Source: Dipteris shenzhenensis | Taxonomy: Eukaryota; Polypodiophyta; Polypodiopsida; Gleicheniales | Reading direction: 5' to 3' (one strand) | Length of the DNA stretch: 64,000 nucleotides | Assembly: GCA_047967505.1 (NCBI GenBank) | Contig: CM106538.1 | Part shown: positions 55,690-64,000 of the stretch, piece after piece | Numbering within the stretch: position 1 is the stretch's first letter | How the letters are laid out: each line of letters starts with the position of its first letter | Notes under the pieces: model-generated | What the model saw: the letters and a program-made list of their open reading frames with translations, nothing else | Told to the model about the DNA's origin: nothing | Database searches by the model: none | Made by a program: the position numbers and the translations under genes

Positions 55690-57100
55690 TGGTTGGCTAC
55701 ACACATCTAGGCTAGCAATGCACTATTTTCCTTCAATTATTACAAGATGAATGCATACACTTCATTTGCTTAGGATTTGTGGTCACCAACCCGATGGTTT
55801 TACAAGAGAAGTGGCATATATTTTACAAGATAAGTAGCATACATTTTATTTTTTTAAATATATACCTTTGTAAGACTAGAATATATCCAATCATTTGAGA
55901 TTACTAAAACAAGCATGGTGGGCTTGGAATTTACTGTAAAAACCAAGCATAGTGGTTGTAAAAGAAGCGAAGTGGGGATTACTATTTGGTATTAACATAA
56001 AACAAGTGTAGTGAATGTAAAGCAAGCACGTTGGATATGGGATTTACTAAATACAAGCTGACTATTAATATATTTTGAATTTTTCTAGGATAAGTGGAAT
56101 ACATTTTCCTTAGAACTCATTCTATTGTATTGTCTTAGGGTCATCCACTACTCCAAGTCACCCCATAATGTGATCATGCGTGTCTAAATCCATTTTGAAG
56201 ACACTCTTGCCCTTTTTTCCATCTAGACATAGCTTGGAATTGGAACTTAATAGCTCTTACTAGATGAGACTACACAAATGTTTGCAGACTATTATGTACC
56301 AGTTTGTAATTGTGGTCTCTCTTGGATGTTTTTCTATAACAAATAGCTCCAACTACTACATCCCATTAGGGGAGAATTGGGATCTCAAAAGAGCCTCGTA
56401 AGAAATGGATTAAGTTAATTACAAGTGAACCATTATGGTAACCCATGAGCTAAGGGCCCATGGATCATAGATCTAGGATGCATTGGAATGACTTTGGTGG
56501 GCTCCAAGTGGCAAGATCTGACAAGGTGGCGGCAAGGTTTGACTTTGTGGAGGACTCATTAAGAGGGAGAAGGCACCTTTTAATGTGTACCCTTGATATA
56601 GATATGAGATCAATGGCTAAAATGGAGGGTCCTATTTGGAGGGCTAGGATGAAGGTGCATTTTGTAAGGTGGAGATCTAGATCCAAGATTAAGGGCCCAG
56701 ATTTTAGTGCTTGTGTGGATGGTGTGGATTGAAGTGCCATTTTCAGTCACTTCCTCCCTTGGATCCATCCTTCGTCTATGGCCAAGATTAAGAAAATTTT
56801 TTCACTCATCCCCTCCCTTGAATACACCCCTTGATTTATGGCCTAAATTAAAGTGTAATTTCCTCTCATCTCCTCCCTTGGATCTACCCCTTGATCTGAT
56901 GATTAGGAGTGTTCCACCATAAATTTGAATGTGACCCTTGGATTGGAGATCAAATAAATGGCTAGGAGTGAGGACCATGGGTATAAACCATGGGTGAGAG
57001 GTATCGCCAACCATAAACGCTCAACATGGCCTTTTGTACAACACAATATGCCATTGTTCCACGCAAAGGAGCACTCTCATTGGTTCACCTCTAATCTCTT
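55690..57100. other. no recognisable gene
   Basis: Loose repetition of AAGCATGGTGG-like words near 55900-56040. Frames of about 90 codons at 56460-56740 on both strands are mutual shadows without family resemblance. Confidence 0.5.
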
Positions 57101-57104
57101 GAAA

Positions 57105-57660
57105 TTAATTCAAGGCCCTTTTGAGACCCCAAATCTTCCCTAATTCACTTCTCATAGCTTGTTCCCCAATGATCCATAAATGATTTCTCAACCTTGTGCT
57201 TGGGTTTGGTACATTGCAACACAAATTATGGGTCATCTTCCTCATTCTCCTCAGAGTCAGTGACAACTGCAAAGTATGGGTCATCTTCCTCATTCTCCCT
57301 AGAGTCAGCAACAACTGCAAAGTTATACCCCTCTTTCAGATAGTCAAGTGAGGTCATCAAAACATTCCCAAACTATGGTGAGTCATCATTTGTCTCTCCA
57401 TTGTTTGTCACTCCATCTTCATGTAGAGGGAAAACTTGAACTGCCTCTTATCTCTTAACAATTGCAATATCCTCACACCCTGTGATGCATGCACTACAGA
57501 AGCAAAAAAGTTTTCTTGTTTTGAATAGGTGGTTGTTTGAAAAGCCCTTATATGCTATGAAAACTATGAGTTCATTTAATGGCCTTGCAATTTTGTGTCT
57601 ATTTCTCCTTTGCACTTTAATCACTTTCACTTCATGGAACACTCTGCGCATGACACTATT
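57105..57660 (-). pseudogene. transposase C-terminal domain, minus-strand copy
   Basis: The minus strand reads MRRVFHEVKVIKVQRRNRHK at 57651, then HLFKTRKLFCFCSACITG, KEGYNFAVVADSRENEEDDP, a second AVVTDSEENEEDDP, and FVLQCTKPKHKVEKSFMDHW then GTSYEK. The order (CFC segment, acidic GxxFAv loop, lQCtKPkh, WG) is the same as in the plus-strand remnant at 58.8-59.5 kb, so both belong to one family. An exact-length 48-bp direct duplication (57227-57274 and 57275-57322) doubles the acidic 16-residue block in frame. Stops interrupt it. The catalytic core of this copy is not seen further left. Confidence 0.6.
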
Positions 57661-57678
57661 CTTGAGGCTTTGATTACT

Positions 57679-59573
57679 GTATGTATATTGTGACCCTGTG
57701 GAGAGGTTGGATGTGGGCCCTATTATAGCATCATGGGAACAATTGAGATTTTTTTGAGGTCATGTTGGTTGGTGCTTGAACACAGCTCACTTAATAACAA
57801 CACCACATCCATCATGTTCCCCCTTGCCATGGCTAGCCCAAAGAAATTCCACATCATGTTTAGAATAGTTACAGATTTAAACCTTGAGACAAAATGGAAT
57901 CTTCGAGCTGATTTAAACTAAGAGGAAGCACCATCTGAACATACCCAATGTTGTTTTATATTTTCTTGTACATGGGGATCATCATTTTTTAGCCATTCCC
58001 AATGCAATAGAAAATAAGGTGTCATTTTTTCCGTCATCCAAAATGTAGAAATGGTATGTGCATTTCACTCACATGCCCTCTGAGTTAGCAAAGAAATTGG
58101 CGTCAGCCATACAAGAATCAAGCACATGACCGTATGTGATATGCAGTAGAATTGATATCTGCACACAGAACTTCTGTAGTTACTAGCAAAACTTTCAATC
58201 TAAAGTGTATTAAAATTTTTTGAGAGAATGTGGTGGTGTCAGTAGTTGATTTTGCAGAGAACTACACTTTTAAAGTGCATAATGAAATCCAATCAGTGCA
58301 TTGGGATAATGACCAATGTACCATCATGGTTCAAATTTGCTATTATTGGGAGATGGGGAGATTATAAAGCAGTCCATCTTTTACATTTCAAATGACAAAT
58401 AGCATGACACATTATTCGTGCAACATTCCTTTATCCTCCACTACCAATGGCTATTGTCCAAAGGCTTGAAGTTGCTTTATGCTCCACTACCAATGGCTAC
58501 TGTCCAAAGGCTTGAATTTGAAAATACATTGGGTTTGCTCACAGATGAGGCATAATCTCAGTTGAAGGAAGCACACCCATTTTACTTGTTGCAAGGTAAG
58601 GCATTTGTAATCGGTCCTTATTGTTTTCTACATCACTATGAATATGCTACACATTTTGAGGTGCTATATTACAAACTTATTCCTCTTCTAGTTGTGCTAG
58701 GTATTGCTCTTTGACTAGTATTCGGATGACGTGGAGCTTTTTTGCTAGTGGACATGCAAGGGAGAACATGACGGTGCTAATCTAGTGATAAAACATACAT
58801 TAACTGCCCAACAATTGGATGCAAATGGTGTGAAGCTAGATAATGCTCATGAGGTTATGGATTGGTTGACTTGGAAGATGGGAGAAGATGTGAAGAAAAG
58901 ACTTTTCGTGGAAGGAAAGGTGGGTGATGTAGACATGACTAAAGCATGGGATTGCCAGACGACCAAAGGGACTATGTCAAGGCACAAGATATTGGGTTTT
59001 AGTAGCAAAGATCCTACACAAGCCCTGATCAAAGGTTTATCGTGCTTTTGTACATTCTACATGGATGAATCATGGGACAAGTTCACCAATTTATCTCATC
59101 CAGGTACATGGACCTTGGACAGGCTGGAGCCCATCAATGGACTAAATGCAAGAGCCATAGAGGATGATACAACATACTCAATGGATAGGGACCAGGCAGT
59201 AGACATGCTTAAGATGGGTGACCATTTTGCAATGCTCACGTTCCCCCTAAATGACAATGATGAGTATTATTACATGATGCTATGCAAGCAACCGAAAAAA
59301 ATCCTGTCAGAGCAAGTTGAGGATAGTTGGGGCAATGTGGTCAACATTGGAGGTGGAATGGTCTATGGATTCTTCGATGCCAAACTACCTACTAGAAGAA
59401 GTAGTTATTTCCTATGTGATGAGGCACCACCTACTATCGTGCATTCTGATGTAGTGTTGGCAATCAAGTTCCAGATGCTGCAACAAGTAAAGCACAAGGT
59501 TAAAGGCCACATAATAGTGTAAAGTGTCCCCCTAGAGGTGCATGAAGAGATCTTGGCAAAAATTTCATTGTGA
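57679..59573 (+). pseudogene. DNA transposase remnant with DFAEN core motif
   Basis: After the dispersed repeat at its start, the plus strand reads SVVDFAENYTFKVHNEIQSV then HWDNDQCTIMVQICYYW (58242 on), FYISNDK and HDTLFVQHSFILHYQWLL. The gap where a second catalytic SDG...QFK motif is expected is degenerate. MTWSFFASGH and, after a frameshift in the GHGKG block, GEHDGANLVIKHTLTAQQLD follow (58761 on). The long frame continues to 59522 with GVKLDNAHEVMDWLTWKM, LIKGLSCFCTFYMDESWDKF, MGDHFAMLTFPLNDNDEYYY and DSWGNVVNIGGGMVYGFF. VPLEVHEEILAKI ends it after one TAA. DFAEN and GHGKG-hDG belong to an RNase H-fold transposase type that I know from non-seed plants and animals but cannot name. A 46-bp tandem duplication at 58436-58515 adds to the damage. 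Confidence 0.6.
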
Positions 59574-60609
59574 GGTCTACATGATAGTAAAGAGAACTAT
59601 GTGCAAATGCAACTTAGATATCAAACACTTTTGTTTTAGTTCTTCTTTCATCACACACTGATTTTGTACAGTTTTCTTCATGTTTTTTTACTGATTTAGT
59701 ATTGTTTAACAATTGGTTTCTAGCATTTTATACAATAGAGGCATTGATCCTTATAACATTGTCTCTCTCATGTGATCTTGTCATGTCTCATCTTCACTCT
59801 AGCCAAGTTTAGAGGGACCAAGTTCTAGCCCATATGGTTGATTGCATGGAAGAGTTCAAGGCCCTAGCTCTCACAACAACGCAAACGCCTTTTTATTATA
59901 TTTATCCCTTTGGTTGAATACCCATTTAATGTAAATTGTTTCTTTACAAATTGTAAGTGCTTGATGAATGAATGTCACCAAAACTCCTTTTAATCCATGA
60001 TACATTGGTGATTACTTCCAGGAGAAGAATAGTAAATCCAATAATTTACATCCATAACATATTCCTTGAGTCCAATTAGATTATAAATTCAATAGTAGTA
60101 TGGAGTCTATTGGGGATTGAATTTTTGCATGTGAAACATATTTTATTTGGCTTTAGTGTGCTTCAAACTGTTACCTCTTTTATGCTCTCATTGCAGTTCA
60201 AGAAGGAGATGTAGTGGGATACTGCATGGCTAGAAGAATAAGGTTTATAATAAGGCTTATAAAATTCTTCCATTGAAGGAAGCTCAAAAATGTCTTTTCC
60301 TCATGTTGAGAAGATGCAATCCTTTCAGTTAACCCATTATGGAGTCGCTACATTTACATCTATGTTATCAAAGTATATCATGTTTCCTAACACCAATTAA
60401 AAATTGTTATTTATAGATCTCGATTCTACATATCTCTGAACCAAAACGAGGGCTATTTTATTACGAAACAAAAAATACTACATTGTATTTCCATCTCCTT
60501 TTAAAGGAGAAAAACAAAAGATGATGCAAGGTCAACCAAAGTAAGGGGGGCACAATAGTATGCAAGTTGAGGTAACAATAATAGGTAAGTAAGATAGGTT
60601 CGATGAACC
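59574..60609. other. no recognisable gene
   Basis: AT-rich sequence after the transposase remnant; no frames, no terminal repeat recognised. Confidence 0.5.
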
Positions 60610-61290
60610 ATCCTTTTCATGATTAATATAGTACTAATATATCCTTATCCTTTTCATGATTAATTTAGTACTGATATATCAATGTTCATGTAGTAAGGAT
60701 ATATTAGTACTAAATTGGTACTAAATTAACGCTGATATATCTTTACTAAATGAGTACTAAATTAATGCTGATATATTAGTACTAAATTACTAAGAATATA
60801 TTAGTGTTGATTTAGTAAGGATATATTAGTACTAAATTGGTACTAAATTAACATTGATATACTAGTAGTGAATTAGTACTAAATCAATATATCAACTTTA
60901 GTACTACTCAACATCTTAGTATTAGTACTAATTAGCATATTAGTCTTGATTTAGCACTTCGTTAGTTTTACAATTAGTACTAAATTAACACTGATATATC
61001 AGCACTAAATTAGTACTAAATTAGCACTGATATATCTGTACTAAATTATTATTAAACCAACATATTATAATAAGTACTAATCAACATCTCAACATTAGTA
61101 CTAATCAACATATTAGTGTTGATTTAGCACTTAGTTAGTTTTACAATTAGTACTAAATTATTACTAAACTAGTGTTGATTTAGCACTTAGTTAGTTTTAC
61201 AATTAGTACTAAATTATTACTAAAATAACACTGATATATCAATACTAAATAATTACTAAATTAGCATATCATCATTAGTACTAATCCACA
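60610..61290. repeat. AT-rich tandem array with TTAGTACTAA units
   Basis: Words ATTAGTACTAAATTA, CTGATATATC and their variants recur about every 20-40 bases for 680 bp. TTAGTACTAA is itself a palindrome, so the array can form many small hairpins. A larger unit (TTAGCACTTAGTTAGTTTTA CAATTAGTACTAAATTA, split here for length) recurs at about 60953, 61127 and 61181. Confidence 0.9.
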
Positions 61291-63046
61291 ACAACACAAT
61301 GCATCTGTAGATGCAATCGATAGATGCACAAAATAGCGGGTGCATCTATAAGCATTGATATACTTAATGAAAACATCTATTAGCATGATTATTCACACAT
61401 CTATTATTGTGCTTATACATGCATTTAATAGTGCGTCTACACTTTCTAATAGATGTGCGTTTAGACACATTTATAAACACACAATAGAGTTTGGAATTTT
61501 ACTACAACCTAATAAATGTGCATTATGGCTTACCAAACATTGCCCATGATTACCAAAGCACCTAATTTTATAAAAGTATCAATGCTATGCATGTTTCACA
61601 AACCATAATATGATTTGTGCCAAACGCACATATACAAAACTTAAGTGAGGTGAGGAGAATGAGACAATATATAAAATATTTTTGCTAATATGTAAGAAAT
61701 TTGGATGATACAATGATGGGCTACAGTTCGATCTTATCCTCAATGAGATCAATCCTTGCCAAACTATGTACTTCAATATCCAAACCAATGTGGAGATCTA
61801 CAAATACATTTAGCCCACTACTAGTGCTACTGTGCTCATCCAAATCAACATCACCAATGGTAGGCTTGTCCTCATGGTGGGTAATGTCTTGAATGTCTCC
61901 TATCTCACAATCATCCTCCTCTCTTATATCACAATCATCATCACCTCCATGGACATGATCATCCTCCATACACTCCATATTAGTAGATGTACTATAGATC
62001 ACTTTGGAATATGGCGTAAAATGTATGATGTGCCACCACCTGTTATTATCCACCATTGGTTGATAGACAACCTATTCAAACACAAATACAAACATTTTAT
62101 TTTCATTGCATTGAAGGTATCAAATATATATAAGTGAGCATTTTTATATATGTGTGGAGTACCTGTTCATATTGTTGTGGTAGTACTAGTGTGTCCCTGC
62201 AATGATTTTTGAAATATGCCATCTGCACCATTGACCAAGCCATCAAGAATGTCTAAATGGTTCTCTTCAGGTCTACCTCTCTAAGTCTGAAGATGTTAGA
62301 ACAACTTGGACTCTATTCAAGAAAGGACTGTAATGTTGGGGTCAACTGTGGCATAGTGAATAGAGAAGATGGAAATCATGGGGTCGACTATGGCATAATG
62401 AATAGAGAATATGGAAATCATGGGCAAAAATCAAACAAGAATTTCACCTTTCCAATCAACACACTAGACTAATAAGAGAGTGTCTTAATTTGTGGATTTT
62501 GGTATTCATTGGAAGGGAGGAACAGTGTTGTTATACAACTATGAGTTCAACTGGGCTTGCAGCTCCCACTTGCTCCCTATCTCCACATTGACCAAAGGCT
62601 TTTGCCCCTCCATTAGCAGTGCATGAGCCTAGATGCTCATATTTCCTTAGCTTGAAGGGGATCCACTTATAGCATTGAACATCTAGTACACTACAGCAAG
62701 ACAAAAGAAATTGAATAAGAAATCTAAATTGTTGAAAGCTCCTAACTTATGCAAACATTCTATATACCGACCTTTTGCTTGCATCCTCTAGTATACTCCC
62801 ATTCTTCCATTATGATATGCATCCCCTCATCTCTCTCTACTAACTCCATTTTGTCAAGTAGCCAATTGACATAAATATCCTTTGGAACTGCTCTTAGATG
62901 CTTAGGCTATGGCACACAAGATCCATGGTGTGTATGAAAGAGGGCCCTTTCTCCTTGTCTTCTTCCCTTTGCATCCTAATATCTTGTCACCCATCTTTTC
63001 ATCACATCACTATTAAGCATGCAATAGAGGTTTAGATTATTAAGCA
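61291..63046. other. no recognisable gene; one 42-bp tandem double
   Basis: A minus-strand frame (61721..62056) is rich in Asp/Glu/His with no family match. Bases 62341-62382 and 62383-62424 are 42-bp tandem copies (AATAGAGAAGATGGAAATCA in the first). Nothing else is supportable. Confidence 0.5.
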
Positions 63047-63425
63047 TGTTGAGATATGGTGCCATGAGCACATATTAGAGGCTAAGGTATGGTATAGGAA
63101 AGAATCAAAGTAGCCACCTGAGGATGTGGACTACATTATGTGGAGATGTGGATCAAGGATATCCACAAGGAGAGATGTCAATCAGAGGATCCCACTAGTG
63201 TTGATTATTCTAAGGGCACTCTCTATATAAGAGGCCTATCATATATTGTTGAGTAGAAGAAATGCACATACACTCAAGATTCTATTTATGAGTCCAAGCT
63301 AATCTATCTTGGAACCTAATTGACTTGATATACATGCCATGAACACTCTCTTCATCATGTTTACACATAGGTTCCATCCACCTTAGAGCGCTCTCCATAG
63401 ATCTGGAGGCACACATATTTTGTCA
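63047..63425 (+). mobile_element. LTR of the 46.4-49.4 kb family, opposite orientation
   Basis: It begins TGTTGAGATATGGTGCCATG and ends TTTTGTCA. It matches the reverse complement of the 46-49 kb LTRs over long stretches (TATGAGTCCAAGCTAATC, TCTTGGAACCTAATTGACTT, TAGGTTCCATCCACCTTAGA). A CTATATAAGAGG promoter box is near 63220. Its middle has diverged or carries an insertion, giving 379 bp. A primer-binding site follows, so this is the 5' LTR of a plus-strand element that runs off the window. Confidence 0.85.
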
Positions 63426-63437
63426 TGGTATTAGCAC
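63426..63437 (+). other. diverged primer-binding site
   Basis: TGGTATTAGCAC directly follows the LTR end and differs from TGGTATCAGAGC at three positions. Confidence 0.65.
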
Positions 63438-64000
63438 CAGATGCTCCCACTCCCTTCATGAGTAGCAAGCCCTCCGCTGCAAGGCATCTTCATTTTTTCT
63501 CCACTTCTTCTTATAGAGCTCATCTTCTTTTTCGTTTTGGTTAAGGAAGCACTCCATTTCACTTCATGGAGATCTAGCTATGGTATTATAAATTATGTGG
63601 GTTTCCTTGAGTAATTTCTTGAGTTTACAATGAGAAACACATTTTATTCTCAACTTTTGTGAGTCCATTCTTTGAGAGAGAGTTCTCAGGTTCTTTGTGA
63701 GAGTATAGTTTCTCTGCTCTACCTCTAAGAGAATGCAAGTTTGCTTTTTTAGAAACTCTTAAGGCCAAATTTCTTTCAAAGATAGCCTTCAAATCGGCAA
63801 CGGTAGCCCAGAGGTGATCAAGCAGCTCCCTGTAGGGCTACACGGCTAGCCATCTTTAGTTAGGCTACACGGTTAGCCATCTTTAGTCAGGTTACCCATG
63901 GCGACTTAGCTGTGGTAGACTCTAGATTCACAAAGCCTCGATGGCCTCCCCGACCTACAAACTCCATGCTAATGGGCTCACAAGATGACTCATGCTCCAT
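63438..64000 (+). mobile_element. start of an LTR-element interior, cut by the window
   Basis: Follows the primer-binding site; no protein frame is visible. It contains a direct double of the phrase GGCTACACGG-TTAGCCATCTTTAG (about 63837-63888). The rest of the element lies beyond the window. Confidence 0.5.

Noticed and set aside
56460-56740. Pair of ~90-codon frames on opposite strands
   Set aside because: Mutual shadows without any recognisable motif.
60610-61290. CRISPR-like array
   Set aside because: Units vary in length and sequence with no constant repeat and spacer pattern, and the window is eukaryotic.

Overview
This window is nuclear DNA of a land plant, most likely a non-seed plant; a fern is my best guess. 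The guess rests on three things: a plant-type prohibitin, a decayed pentatricopeptide-repeat (PPR) gene whose repeat wording resembles fern PPR proteins as I remember them, and very dense, deeply nested mobile DNA. Family names come from reading translated motifs by eye. No database search was possible.

Only one gene looks intact: a PHB1-type prohibitin on the minus strand (9285..10115), single-exon over its coding part, with a TATA-like box upstream and an AATAAA downstream. Other host-related sequence is broken: a PPR pseudogene (4.5-6.3 kb), fragments of a cytidine deaminase and of a plant O-methyltransferase (30.7-31.1 kb), and an FCP1-like phosphatase plus SET-domain pseudogene (42.1-43.8 kb).

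Layout: 0-4 kb, decayed DNA with a Ty1/copia integrase scrap; 4.5-6.3 kb, PPR pseudogene; 7-11.4 kb, prohibitin and its flanks; 12.0-12.6 kb, a DNA-methylase-like C-terminal domain with an acidic tail; 13.5-15.2 kb, a transposon-derived repeat and two tRNA-like SINE heads; 16.8-27.9 kb, a pile of mostly minus-strand retroelement remains (a candidate LTR, gag-like sequence, Ty3/gypsy pol, Ty1/copia gag-protease, and an LTR with primer-binding site); 27.9-29.3 kb, a PIF1-type helicase followed by an endonuclease-like segment, as in Helitron/Helentron elements, with captured-looking gene pieces just downstream; 36.3-39.5 kb, a decayed LINE; 41.9-51.8 kb, a large composite element; 57.1-59.6 kb, two head-to-head remnants of an unusual DNA transposase; 60.6-61.3 kb, an AT-rich array; 63.0-63.4 kb, a third LTR copy.

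The most interesting structure is 41,876..51,765. Imperfect terminal inverted repeats (about 25 of 28 bases match) begin AACAC and are flanked by the 4-bp repeat ATCA. The whole unit sits in a tandem-repeat array that continues on the far side. Inside lie a plus-strand transposase-like remnant (QLENC...HTHEDID motifs) and, on the other strand, the FCP1-like/SET pseudogene as apparent cargo. The unit is split by a 3,071-bp non-autonomous LTR element with a perfect GCCTC target duplication. That LTR element carries a 246-bp MITE with the same AACACT...TATT ends and its own 4-bp duplication (AATT). I found no evidence of a functional new system. The insertion hierarchy and the SET/FCP1 cargo are the parts worth pursuing.
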